A stretch of DNA of 64,000 bases from Bacteroides oleiciplenus YIT 12058 (GTDB lineage: Bacteria; Bacteroidota; Bacteroidia; Bacteroidales; Bacteroidaceae). The notes beneath the pieces are model-generated. The model saw only the letters and a list, made by a program, of their open reading frames with translations, made no database searches and was not told the origin of the DNA. The DNA lies in the NCBI RefSeq assembly GCF_000315485.1, contig NZ_JH992946.1:62001-126000 (forward strand). The letters are read 5' to 3'. This document shows, piece after piece, positions 27,223-35,241 of this stretch (the first letter of the stretch is position 1; each line of letters begins with the position of its first letter). Both the position numbers and the translations under genes were made by a program.

Positions 27223-27795
27223 AATCGGTGTATAGATTACTGCAAGAATTTTGGCTGCCTGTCCTTCGTAGGCATGTACATGGTGCGGAACGATGGAGTC
27301 ATAATAGATGCTGTCTCCTTCCTCAAGCAAGTATGTATTTTTGCCGTAGCTGATTTCCATGATACCTTCCATGACCATGATGAATTCTTCTCCTTCGTGA
27401 GAAGAGAGCACGAAGTCGCTGTCTTCCGTGGCAGCTACGTCAATGATAAACGGCTCCATGTGGCGGTCTGCTTTCGACTTGGACAAGGAGTGGTATTCCA
27501 TGTGCTTGCGGCTCTGGATAGCATTGTTGGAGAAACTGATTGTGTCTTTAGCCTCCGTTTTGCGGCAGATGGCCGGACCGGTTTCATCCTGGTCGTCGAG
27601 GAATGTACCTAGTCGCACACCCAGCACGCGGGCTATCTTGATGAGCGGGGCCAATGAAGGCAGGTCGATGTTGTTTTCAATGCGTTCAATCTGTTCTACG
27701 GCTAAACCGGAACGTTCGGCCAATTGCTCAATACTGATTGACTGGCTTTCACGGAGTGACTTGATTTTTTCTCCGACAATCTTGCTTGTATCCAT
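27220..27795 (-). CDS. XRE family regulator with C-terminal cupin domain
   Basis: 191 residues. An XRE helix-turn-helix fills residues 8-65 (IKSLRESQSISIEQLAERSGLAVEQIERIEN). A small cupin barrel follows (about 105-185) with HEGEEFIMVMEGIMEISYG and YDSIVPHHVHAYEG, whose histidines and glutamate are the usual metal or ligand site. Such HTH-cupin proteins sense a small ligand and often control the adjacent catabolic gene, here the acyl-CoA synthetase downstream. Its stop codon is embedded in repeat element B. A TTG/TATTTTTG promoter is at 27846-27876. Confidence 0.92.
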   Translation of the reverse strand: MDTSKIVGEKIKSLRESQSISIEQLAERSGLAVEQIERIENNIDLPSLAPLIKIARVLGVRLGTFLDDQDETGPAICRKTEAKDTISFSNNAIQSRKHMEYHSLSKSKADRHMEPFIIDVAATEDSDFVLSSHEGEEFIMVMEGIMEISYGKNTYLLEEGDSIYYDSIVPHHVHAYEGQAAKILAVIYTPI

Positions 27796-27845
27796 AATTG
27801 ATAATGTTTTTCGCCTATTAGGTTATAAATTGTATTGTTAAACTG

Positions 27846-27876
27846 CAAAAATAAAACAAACTTTTACTTGGTGCAA
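27846..27876 (-). promoter_or_regulatory. Promoter of the XRE-cupin regulator
   Basis: Minus strand TTG (27876-27874), a 20-base spacer and TATTTTTG (27853-27846) fit the Bacteroides -33/-7 pattern, with the ATG about 50 bases downstream. Confidence 0.55.
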
Positions 27877-27966
27877 CAATACACGGAGAAAAGTTTCGTG
27901 TCCGGATTAAAAGTGGCTGTACATATCTTCTGTTTATGTTCTGTTCCATTTCTCTTTGGGACTGTA

Positions 27967-28064
27967 CTTCCTTCGCGTCTCCTTCGCTTCTATAGGAGGA
28001 CGAAGAGAGCGAAGGGGGTACGAGGAGGGTGCGAAGGAGATGCGAAGAGGGTACGAAGCGGATG
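27967..28064. repeat. Phased 11-bp tandem repeats with an inverted left arm
   Basis: Five 11-base units beginning CGARG lie head to tail at 28010-28064 (for example CGAAGGAGATG at 28032 and CGAAGAGGGTA at 28043). A left arm at 27967-27991 carries the same motif in inverse orientation (CGTCTCCTTCG), pairing with the unit at 28032. The 306-base gap between the mini-HlyD gene stop and the XRE start holds nothing else recognisable besides the XRE promoter. It lies about 40 bases after the mini-HlyD stop and may end the export operon. Confidence 0.6.
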
Positions 28065-28101
28065 TAATTGTCCTGTTTGTCGGATTTTCAGGAAATTGCT
28101 G

Positions 28102-28584
28102 TTATTTGTTTAATATATATTGCAGGATGCTCTTATCGGAGATCAGGATGAAAGCAAATCCGTCCATGTCTTTCTTTATGGTATAACGAAAAGGAGATCT
28201 TATCCTCAATGCTGCACGGAAATAGTGTTTACCGTTCATGATGATTACGCTGTCTCCGGTTTCTGTGATTCTTCCATCCCTGTAACCGAATGTGTTGGCT
28301 CTGTAGCCATCCATTTCTATCTGCATCTGCATGCCTTTTTTTATTTTTGTGATGTAGCGGTAGGGGATAAGCGCTTCCGCAATAATATCGTCGTAGTCTA
28401 CAGCTGTTACGTTCACATTGGCTTTTATATTTTCCGGATACGGAATGAAAGAGGCGGCTAATACTAATAAAAGAAGAATGACGGCTATGAAACCAGTTCC
28501 TCCTCTTACTAATTCAGGGGGAACTTTCCCGATGATATTCCGTACTTTTTCACTGCGCAGTTCTATATTCTCATAATCTGTCAT
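28102..28584 (-). CDS. Miniature HlyD-like membrane fusion protein of the peptide export locus
   Basis: 160 residues, against roughly 400 for ordinary HlyD proteins. Residues 1-27 are cytoplasmic, 28-48 form one transmembrane helix (FIAVILLLLVLAASFIPYPE), and the periplasmic part goes straight from IKANVNVTAVD to a C-terminal-type HlyD beta-barrel (IPYRYITKIKKGMQMQIEMDGY, then GRITETGD). The lipoyl and coiled-coil hairpin domains that normally reach TolC are missing. The frame is open and ends normally, so this is a compact protein and not an obvious frameshift. It follows the ABC exporter by 19 bases. It probably caps or regulates that exporter; family assignment rests on the short barrel segment and the context. 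Confidence 0.72.
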   Translation of the reverse strand: MTDYENIELRSEKVRNIIGKVPPELVRGGTGFIAVILLLLVLAASFIPYPENIKANVNVTAVDYDDIIAEALIPYRYITKIKKGMQMQIEMDGYRANTFGYRDGRITETGDSVIIMNGKHYFRAALRIRSPFRYTIKKDMDGFAFILISDKSILQYILNK

Positions 28585-28603
28585 AGTACATCCTCCTGTT
28601 GTT

Positions 28604-30811
28604 TTAATTGCCTAATTCAAGTTGATTCTTCACTAAGTTGTAGTATGCGCCACGCTTTTCTATCAGTGAACTATGATTCCCTGTCTCTATGATTCTTCCT
28701 TTATCCAGCACAATAATCTGGTCGGCATGCTTCACTGTGCTGAGGCGATGTGCCACGACTATTACGGTTCTTCCCTGATAGAAGTCGTACAGATTCTCAA
28801 CGATGACCCGTTCATTCTCTGCATCGAGTGCATTTGTGGCTTCATCCAGGAAGATGTATTCCGGACTTTTATAGATGGCCCTGGCTATCAGGATGCGCTG
28901 TTTTTGCCCTTGGCTTAGTCCTATGCCATCTTGCCCTATCAATGTACTGTATCTTAAGGGCAAGCCCATGATGTAACTTTTTATATTGGCGAGCTCAACG
29001 GCACGCAACAGTCTGTTTCCGTCTATCTCTTCGTCATCTACCGCTATGTTCCGGGCAATGGATTCGGAGAAGATGATTCCCTCCTGCATCACTACGCCAC
29101 ATTGGCGACGCCACCATTTGAGGTTGATGTCATTGATGTTTGTATCTCCTATTTTTAGATCTCCGCTCAAAGCAGGATAGTAGCCTAATAACAACTTGAT
29201 GAGTGTTGTTTTGCCGCTTCCTGATGCTCCGACGATGGCTGTTGTTTTTCCTTGGGGGATTGTCAGATTTATGTTATCAATTGTTTTCTGCAGATTATGG
29301 GGGTCGTATTTAAAGTCAACGTTTTCAAATTTCAGGTCTCCACTTTTATCCGCCAACGCAGTCAGTTGCTTGCCGTTGCTTTCCTCATTCTTCATTTTGT
29401 GAATTTCATTGATGCGCTCCAGACTTATCTTGACATCTTGCAGTGAATAGAGGAACTTCATCAATTGTTCTACGGGGCTGTTGAGTTGCCCGATGATGTA
29501 TTGCACGGCAAGCATCATACCCAGTGTCATGCTTCCATGTATGACGGCTGTGGCGGCTACAACGGTAATAACAATATTTTTCACTTCATTGATGAAGATG
29601 CTGCCCGCCTCTTGTGTTTGTTGCAGTTTCAGACTTTTCATCTGTGCGCCGAAGAGGTCGGCCTGCACATCCTCCCATTCCCAGCGGCGGCGTTGTTCGC
29701 AGTCTTGCAGTTTTATCTCTTGCATGGAGGTGATGAACTGGTAGGTCTTGTTGTTATTTATGGCTTGTTTTTCAAATAGTTCGTAGTCCAGCACTTTGCG
29801 GCGGCGGAGGAAAGTGGCAATCCAGACTCCATAAAGGATGCTTCCTAATAAAAAGACGGCAAAGATTACAGTGTTGTAGCAAAGCAGTACGATACCGAAA
29901 ATTACAAAACTCAGCAATGAGAACATCACGGAGAGCGTCTGCGTGGTGAGAAACTGTTCCACGCGTTTGTGGTCGCCCATGCGCTGCAAGAGGTCACCCA
30001 TTAGTTTGGTGTCAAAAAAGGACATGGGGAGCTTTAGTAGTTTGATGAAGAAATCGCTCACCAGCGAGATATTGATGCGCATGCTGATGTGCAGCAATAT
30101 CCAGCGGCGGATGAAATCGACTGTGGTGCGGCTGATGGTCAATACTAACTGTCCCAGCAGTATCAGCCAGATGAATTTGAGGTTCTGGTGGGTGATACCT
30201 ACATCGACAATGGCTTGTGTGAGGAAAGGTAGGATGAGCTGTAGCAGACACCCTACTAATAGGCCAAGGATAATTTGTCCGAAGTATCGTTTGTATTGCC
30301 GGATGTAGCCGAAAAGGAAACTGAAAGAGCGTTTTCTTTCCTGTTGTTCTCCTGTTATATCGCGTTCTTTAAATGCTGGTGTAGGATTCAAGAACATGGC
30401 TACACCTTTTTCTTCACCTTTAGACTGGGTGCTGAGCCAGTTGTCTTTGAATTCTTTCTCGGCATAGACTATCTTTCCTTTTCCGGGGTCGGCGATATAG
30501 TATAAGGAACCTTTTTTCCGACTTTTTACTTTATAGAGTACGACGAAATGGTTTTGTTTCCAGTGTAGGATACAAGGAAGTTGTACTTTTTGTAATTGCT
30601 CCGTCGTAGCACGTCCGCAAAGGGCTTGTAGTCCCAACTTCAATGCAGCTTGGCTGATACCGAGTAGGGAAACTCCTTCGTTGGTGGCAAAGCATAGTTC
30701 GGATAGTTGCGTGAAGGTATATTCTCTGCCATAGTATTTACATACCATTTGCAGGCAGGTAATGCCACATTGCATGGAGTCATGCTGTATGGATAGAGGA
30801 AATTTAGACAC
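28604..30811 (-). CDS. Peptidase-containing ABC transporter (C39 double-glycine protease, exporter)
   Basis: 735 residues. The N-terminal C39 cysteine peptidase is complete: catalytic Cys15 in MQCGITCLQM, the histidine in HWKQNHFVVLY and the aspartate in YIADPGKG. A six-helix ABC membrane domain follows (about 160-450). The nucleotide-binding domain has Walker A (VGASGSGKTTLIKLLLG), signature LSQGQKQRILIARA, Walker B YIFLDEATNALD and the H loop IVVAHRLSTVKHAD. Such transporters cleave leaders after Gly-Gly and export the core peptide across the inner membrane. Its substrates are very probably the two GG-leader peptides encoded at 33256 and 33582 at the head of the same operon. It starts 15 bases after the outer membrane protein gene. 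Confidence 0.95.
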   Translation of the reverse strand: MSKFPLSIQHDSMQCGITCLQMVCKYYGREYTFTQLSELCFATNEGVSLLGISQAALKLGLQALCGRATTEQLQKVQLPCILHWKQNHFVVLYKVKSRKKGSLYYIADPGKGKIVYAEKEFKDNWLSTQSKGEEKGVAMFLNPTPAFKERDITGEQQERKRSFSFLFGYIRQYKRYFGQIILGLLVGCLLQLILPFLTQAIVDVGITHQNLKFIWLILLGQLVLTISRTTVDFIRRWILLHISMRINISLVSDFFIKLLKLPMSFFDTKLMGDLLQRMGDHKRVEQFLTTQTLSVMFSLLSFVIFGIVLLCYNTVIFAVFLLGSILYGVWIATFLRRRKVLDYELFEKQAINNNKTYQFITSMQEIKLQDCEQRRRWEWEDVQADLFGAQMKSLKLQQTQEAGSIFINEVKNIVITVVAATAVIHGSMTLGMMLAVQYIIGQLNSPVEQLMKFLYSLQDVKISLERINEIHKMKNEESNGKQLTALADKSGDLKFENVDFKYDPHNLQKTIDNINLTIPQGKTTAIVGASGSGKTTLIKLLLGYYPALSGDLKIGDTNINDINLKWWRRQCGVVMQEGIIFSESIARNIAVDDEEIDGNRLLRAVELANIKSYIMGLPLRYSTLIGQDGIGLSQGQKQRILIARAIYKSPEYIFLDEATNALDAENERVIVENLYDFYQGRTVIVVAHRLSTVKHADQIIVLDKGRIIETGNHSSLIEKRGAYYNLVKNQLELGN

Positions 30812-30826
30812 TTTTTATGGGCTTTA

Positions 30827-33175
30827 TCAGTTTACAATTCTATTGATCTCTTCAGCATTAGCTTTATTCTTCTGGAACATGTTTCTGAAACTATTCAGAT
30901 TATATTTGATAGAGATTGTAATGTTCCGGCTGTCCGGATCTAATATCTTTTGCGACCAGACGTGATTGATGTTAGTGGTTGAGTTGGGCAGAGCCTTGTG
31001 CAAAATATCATTGGCTGAAATGATTACCTGAAGTCTGTTATCCTTGAAGAATGTTTTCAATATTCCTAATGTAAGGTCGTAAGCGGGCTTCATTTGAGTA
31101 CCGAGTGATTGATACTTTGAAGATACATTGAAATTGCAAAAGAGCATGGCTTGTTTACATACATCAAACTGATTGACTGTGGAAAGAGTGAAGCGGGGGT
31201 GGAGGTTGCTATCTTTCTTTCCCAGATATGGAAGTTTAGTCACATCGTACATTATAGCACCATTGTAGGAAAAACGATATATACCCCATTTGTCCGAATA
31301 GCTGGTTGTCAATAAATAGTAGGAAGCGTTTATATTTACCGGACTATTTACAAGACTGCCTTCTACCTGTGGATTTGTCTGAAATACATACATTGACAGA
31401 TTCTTTTTGTAGGTATAACTTGCTTCAATGGAGAATTTGCGGTGTAAAATAAGGGCTAGATATGCGTTATGTGAATTCATCAACTTCAACTCAGGGTTTC
31501 CTTTCTCATATAGCATGGCATTGATGTAGCGGATGATTGGAGATAGTTGGCTGAAACTCGGGCGGCTACTTTTATTTTCGTATCCTCCTGTTATAATAAC
31601 ATTGGGATTGATTGTGTATTCACAATCTATTGTCGGATATAAATTGAAATCTTTTTTGTTGTATAACTTTTCTCCGTCTTGGTTATAGTCGGAGTTGATA
31701 TATTCAGCACGAACTCCTGCTGATACATAAAATCTTTTGAACTGATGGTTGAGTGTGACATAACCGGCAAGCATGCCATCTTTCAATATTGTCTTGTTCT
31801 TGTAGAAGTAGCTTTCATCGATTGGATTATAGGATTCGGAGCTACCGGAATTGTGGGTATTGACAAATTTCCCGCCTACCTGTAATTCATAACCGGCAAA
31901 TATATTTCTTTTATAGTCTGCTTTCAGGGCTGCTACCTTGTAGTCGTTGTTTCCGTCAATCCGGTTTAGTTGTGTCTTATCCGTATTTATCAAATTGCTA
32001 AGGTCGTCTTTGGAATAAATATATCCACCTGTCAGTGAAAGGGATTCTCCTTCTGCCCCTTTGTGGACAAACATCGCTTCGATATTGTGTAACTGACTCT
32101 TGTCTTTTATACTTTGGTCAGTGGCATGAAGAATCGTTTCTTTATTCAATGATGTCTCTTCATCTGTATTTGCATGATTGCGATTATTGTCATAGTCCAA
32201 TGAATATTGGATGTTAAGGTTGTTTTGGGTATTAAACTTATAGCTGGTACTCATAATTAAATTGTGGGTATCAGAATGTCCGGTAGCACGGTTGTCCGAA
32301 CTATTATTGCTAATCAAATTGTTTGTAGAGGGGTCATAGAGTTCATATCTGTTTTCTGCTTTGTCTCTGGAGCGGTAATCCTTTATCTGGTAAGAAAGGA
32401 AATGTGACCATTTCCCATGCAGAATGTTGATATTAGCTCCTTCTCTGTCATTATATTTGCGGGCAAATGTTGAAGTATGGAAAAGTTGGGAAGACACATA
32501 GTCTTTAAGTTTACCGACTGTGGTGATAAGAATGACGCTGTTGTATTGTGAACTGTATTCTGCAGAGGGGTGGTTGTCTACGCTGACTTCTTTAATCTGA
32601 TCGGGCTGCAGGACTTCCAGTTCGGCGAGCGAGCGTACTTCACGGCCATTCAGTATAATCAATGGAGAACCTTTTCCAATGACAGAAACACCGTTTTCTG
32701 ATGATATTACGCCCGGAAGAAATGAAAGTACATCGAATATTGTTGCCTGCTTTTTTAGCTCTGACTTATTTACATTCAATATATATTTTCCCTTGTTTAC
32801 CGATAGTGGGTTTTGCTTCGCTTTGATAATGATTTCATTCAATGTAATATTATCTTGCTTCAGCATTATGTTCTCTAAGTTTATACTCTCCTTTTCATGT
32901 ACTTGCAGGTTCAATTGATGTGTTTGATATCCAACAGCAGAAACTTTAAGTCTGTAATTTCCTTGTTTAATGTCGCTGAAGTTGAACTGTCCGCTTTCAT
33001 CACTTATCGTTCCGGCAATCAAGGTGGAATCTTTGGTCTGATATACTGCAATATTTATATATGACAAAGCTTCTTTGTTTTCGTCTATAATTCTTCCTTT
33101 TAGTGACTGTGCACTTAGAGAATGAATATTATATAAAAGGAATAAGAGAAGAAGAATAATGTTGTATAATTTCAT
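30827..33175 (-). CDS. Outer membrane beta-barrel protein (TonB-receptor-like, CarboxypepD_reg N-terminus) of the peptide locus
   Basis: 782 residues. A signal peptide (ending LSAQ) precedes a carboxypeptidase-regulatory-like domain (KGRIIDENKEALSYINIAVY, about 24-105). A plug-like domain follows (VLSFLPGVISSENG and PLIILNGREVRSLAELEVL), then a long beta barrel of the OMP_b-brl_3 type ending in an aromatic-rich part. It lies in the operon exactly where a TolC-like protein would be expected for a type I exporter. It may be the outer membrane exit, or the receptor that takes the mature peptide back in. No STN domain or TonB box was recognised with confidence. Confidence 0.85.
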   Translation of the reverse strand: MKLYNIILLLLFLLYNIHSLSAQSLKGRIIDENKEALSYINIAVYQTKDSTLIAGTISDESGQFNFSDIKQGNYRLKVSAVGYQTHQLNLQVHEKESINLENIMLKQDNITLNEIIIKAKQNPLSVNKGKYILNVNKSELKKQATIFDVLSFLPGVISSENGVSVIGKGSPLIILNGREVRSLAELEVLQPDQIKEVSVDNHPSAEYSSQYNSVILITTVGKLKDYVSSQLFHTSTFARKYNDREGANINILHGKWSHFLSYQIKDYRSRDKAENRYELYDPSTNNLISNNSSDNRATGHSDTHNLIMSTSYKFNTQNNLNIQYSLDYDNNRNHANTDEETSLNKETILHATDQSIKDKSQLHNIEAMFVHKGAEGESLSLTGGYIYSKDDLSNLINTDKTQLNRIDGNNDYKVAALKADYKRNIFAGYELQVGGKFVNTHNSGSSESYNPIDESYFYKNKTILKDGMLAGYVTLNHQFKRFYVSAGVRAEYINSDYNQDGEKLYNKKDFNLYPTIDCEYTINPNVIITGGYENKSSRPSFSQLSPIIRYINAMLYEKGNPELKLMNSHNAYLALILHRKFSIEASYTYKKNLSMYVFQTNPQVEGSLVNSPVNINASYYLLTTSYSDKWGIYRFSYNGAIMYDVTKLPYLGKKDSNLHPRFTLSTVNQFDVCKQAMLFCNFNVSSKYQSLGTQMKPAYDLTLGILKTFFKDNRLQVIISANDILHKALPNSTTNINHVWSQKILDPDSRNITISIKYNLNSFRNMFQKNKANAEEINRIVN

Positions 33176-33202
33176 ATTATTGAATATTTAATAAACTAAA
33201 GT

Positions 33203-33230
33203 GTGCAGGAAGTCATAATTCTCCCTGCAC
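33203..33230. promoter_or_regulatory. Hairpin between peptide genes and the outer membrane protein gene
   Basis: GTGCAGG (33203) pairs with CCTGCAC (33224-33230), with partial extension of the stem; minus-strand readthrough then meets an A/T-rich stretch and the ATG at 33175. It probably lowers transcription of the export genes relative to the abundant small peptides. Confidence 0.5.
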
Positions 33231-33255
33231 ATTGTCTAAAATCTATTGAGAGATT

Positions 33256-33429
33256 TTAGTCATTAGTAACGGTAGTCGTTGTGGTAGTGGTAGTCGTTGT
33301 AAGCGTCTTACCCTTATCGTCGGTTACTGTTGTTGTGGTGGTAGTGGTCGTTGTAGTGACTTTACCGCCTTTTACCAATGACATTTCGTCTTCTTTTAGG
33401 ATTTCGATACCAGATACAAATTGTTCCAT
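33256..33429 (-). CDS. Double-glycine leader peptide with two ten-threonine runs (peptide 1)
   Basis: 57 codons, below usual gene-calling limits. The leader, residues 1-22, ends EDEMSLVKGG and fits the C39 leader rule at every key place: L(-12), E(-8), M(-7), V(-4), G(-2), G(-1). The predicted core (23-57) is Lys-Val, ten threonines (25-34), VTDDKGKTL, ten more threonines (44-53) and VTND. Run 1 uses ACA four times, ACC three, ACT two, ACG one; run 2 uses ACC and ACT three each, ACA and ACG two each, so it is not a trinucleotide repeat. A hairpin of two poly-Thr strands around the DDKG turn is likely. It is second in the operon, after peptide 2, and before the export genes. Function unknown. 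Confidence 0.85.
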   Translation of the reverse strand: MEQFVSGIEILKEDEMSLVKGGKVTTTTTTTTTTVTDDKGKTLTTTTTTTTTTVTND

Positions 33430-33581
33430 GATAATGAAAAATTAGTAGTTTTTGTCTACTCGTTAGCTTTTCGACATTCGCTCCCCATGTTTATACAGTT
33501 GAGGCCTGTATTATTTAGCCAGACTATCGCGATTCGTCCGAAAGAATAATCATTGATATGGGGGGATATAAGATTCGTTTA

Positions 33582-33716
33582 TTAGTCATCTTCTTTCTCT
33601 AAATCGAAAGCTTCAACATAATACCACTCTCCATTAATGTAAACCCACTCTCCTGATGATTGTTGACCACCTTTTATTAGTGACATCTCATTCCTTGGTA
33701 ACTTTTCTAATTCCAT
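33582..33716 (-). CDS. Double-glycine leader peptide with a GEW-repeat core (peptide 2)
   Basis: 44 codons. The leader, residues 1-17 (ending NEMSLIKGG), again has L(-12), E(-8), M(-7), I(-4), G(-2), G(-1) and shares EMSL-hydrophobic-KGG with peptide 1. The 27-residue core (18-44) contains GEWVYINGEWYYVEA, two short copies of GEW-aromatic, and an acidic tail (EKEDD). The two halves look like a beta hairpin and recall the W-x-x-x-N-G-x-W-Y-Y pattern of choline- and glucan-binding repeats. First gene of the operon; a TACTTTG -7-like box is at 33744-33750. Cleavage and export by the C39 transporter downstream are expected; activity unknown. Confidence 0.8.
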   Translation of the reverse strand: MELEKLPRNEMSLIKGGQQSSGEWVYINGEWYYVEAFDLEKEDD

Positions 33717-33743
33717 TGTAATCATATTTGTTTTTTGATGTTG

Positions 33744-33750
33744 CAAAGTA
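33744..33750 (-). promoter_or_regulatory. -7-like box of the peptide/export operon
   Basis: Minus strand TACTTTG, one base short of TAnnTTTG, 28 bases before the peptide 2 ATG. The same variant precedes upp at 42796. Confidence 0.45.
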
Positions 33751-33770
33751 AATGCCTTTCTTTTAAAGAG

Positions 33771-33801
33771 TTTATAATAGAAATATAATCATTTTATAAT
33801 A
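33771..33801. promoter_or_regulatory. Three 11-bp-phased TATAAT repeats in the divergent promoter region (putative response-regulator site)
   Basis: TATAAT occurs at 33773, 33784 and 33795, exactly 11 bases apart, the outer two within TTTATAATA. OmpR/PhoB-type regulators bind direct repeats with this phase. The array sits 20 bases from the -7 box of the peptide operon on one side and 18 from that of the kinase gene on the other. Both promoters lack a good -33 element, as activator-dependent promoters often do. The region is A/T rich, so chance is not excluded. Confidence 0.5.
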
Positions 33802-33819
33802 ACTTTCGCATGCTTTGAT

Positions 33820-33827
33820 TATATTTG
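33820..33827 (+). promoter_or_regulatory. -7 box of the histidine kinase/response regulator operon
   Basis: TATATTTG, full match to TAnnTTTG, 21 bases before the ATG at 33849. No TTG at the usual spacing. Confidence 0.55.
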
Positions 33828-33848
33828 CATCGAGTTTTGTATTGAATA

Positions 33849-35234
33849 ATGAAAAAGTATTATTATATAACTATTATTGCTGCATTGGCAACTGTTTGTT
33901 TACAAACTGTTTATTTGAAAAACTTATATAATCGTTACATTGATGAGTATATAATCAAGATAGATAATGCAGTACATATAGCATTGGATAAGGAGTTGCA
34001 TTTGCGCTCGCTGAAGAAAGAAGGCAAATCCCCTAAGGAACATCAGTATTTATATGCAAAACCTGTTTCGGATATGTTGCCGGAAGAAACTGACAGCTTA
34101 AGAAGGCGGTCGATAGGTGGTGATACTATAAATGTTGATGTTGCGAGGGAGGATGGGATTGGAAATACAGCAGGGGAAATAATTTTTCAATTAGGGCAAG
34201 ATGTAGCACTAAAAAAAGGCTTTCCTTTAAATCTTCAGGTTTTAGATAGTATATTTGCCAGTGCTTTGAAAGACTCTCCTTGTCATGCAATTCTTTTATA
34301 TGATAAGCATAAGTTTGTAATCGATTCTATTGGAAGCTTGAATAATGGAAAAACAAATTATGTTTCAGAATTCTATCCGATAGGGACTAAGCGCTTACAG
34401 TATTTGCAAGTGAAAGCAGATATTCCGATGGCTTCTTTCATCAAACTACATATTTGGACGCTTGTCTTCTCTGTTTGTTTTATGTTGGTGGCATTATTTT
34501 CTCTAATATACCAGTTAATAGTTATACGTCATCAAGAAGAGCTATTGCGTAAGCGCGAGGAAAGTATAAACGGCACGATACATGATTTGAAAGCTCCTCT
34601 GAATAGCGTTGTAGCTATGCTTAGTTGGCTTAAGATGAATGAGACAGACTTAAAGAAGAAGGAAAATATAGAAGTTAGTCAGTCGGGAATTAAACATCTG
34701 GTATATAATATAGAATCTATGCTGGTGGTGGCAAGAAGAGATCGGAAGAAAATTGTATTGAATAAAACAGAAGTTGATGTTTCGGCTTTGGCTGAACGGG
34801 TAAAGAAGGAGCTGGATATACTCTACTGGGGAAAGTCTCATACTATTGAGATCGTTAATGAACTGCCGGAGGGCTTCCATATACCGGCCGACGGGATGTA
34901 TATAGAGAATGTAATCAGGAATCTGATAGAGAATTCTCTGAAATATTCTGATGAAGGAGTGGCAGTGGCGGTATCATTGTCAATTAAGGAAGGGGTGTTA
35001 CAGGTTTCCGTAAAGGATAATGGCTGGGGTATTGCACCCTGCTATCAGAAGGACTTGTTCAAACAGTTTTATCAGGTTCCCCGAAATAAGGAATGTACTC
35101 AGAAAGGTTATGGTATAGGACTAACGCAAGCAAAATATATAATTAACGAACATGGAGGAGATATAAAGGTAAAGAGTGCTGAGGCGGAAGGCAGCATATT
35201 TACGTTTACTATTCCTTTGACCAAAATAAAATAG
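33849..35234 (+). CDS. Membrane sensor histidine kinase of the peptide locus
   Basis: 461 residues. Transmembrane helices at about 5-25 and 201-225 enclose a periplasmic sensor of 175 residues without a recognised fold. HisKA carries His245 in NGTIHDLKAPLNSVVAMLSWL. The ATPase domain has the N box (VIRNLIENSLKYS), DNGWGIAP and GYGIGLTQAKYIINEHGGDI. The response regulator follows after seven bases. Divergence from the peptide/export operon and the shared promoter region suggest that it senses the exported peptides, or envelope stress from them, and adjusts their production. No other target is visible. Confidence 0.92.
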   Translation: MKKYYYITIIAALATVCLQTVYLKNLYNRYIDEYIIKIDNAVHIALDKELHLRSLKKEGKSPKEHQYLYAKPVSDMLPEETDSLRRRSIGGDTINVDVAREDGIGNTAGEIIFQLGQDVALKKGFPLNLQVLDSIFASALKDSPCHAILLYDKHKFVIDSIGSLNNGKTNYVSEFYPIGTKRLQYLQVKADIPMASFIKLHIWTLVFSVCFMLVALFSLIYQLIVIRHQEELLRKREESINGTIHDLKAPLNSVVAMLSWLKMNETDLKKKENIEVSQSGIKHLVYNIESMLVVARRDRKKIVLNKTEVDVSALAERVKKELDILYWGKSHTIEIVNELPEGFHIPADGMYIENVIRNLIENSLKYSDEGVAVAVSLSIKEGVLQVSVKDNGWGIAPCYQKDLFKQFYQVPRNKECTQKGYGIGLTQAKYIINEHGGDIKVKSAEAEGSIFTFTIPLTKIK

Positions 35235-35241
35235 CGTAGCT

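Noticed and set aside
27835..28186. Plus-strand ORFs across the 11-bp repeats
   Set aside because: Translation simply reflects the repeats and they run antisense into the mini-HlyD gene.
33256..33429. Reading the threonine-coding DNA as a simple ACN microsatellite
   Set aside because: Codons are mixed in different order in the two runs, run lengths are equal at ten, and a perfect leader precedes them; a coding gene explains all of this better.
28102..33716. Lanthipeptide or radical-SAM RiPP cluster
   Set aside because: No modification enzyme is encoded in or next to the locus; only protease-exporter, adaptor and barrel genes are present. An enzyme in trans cannot be excluded.
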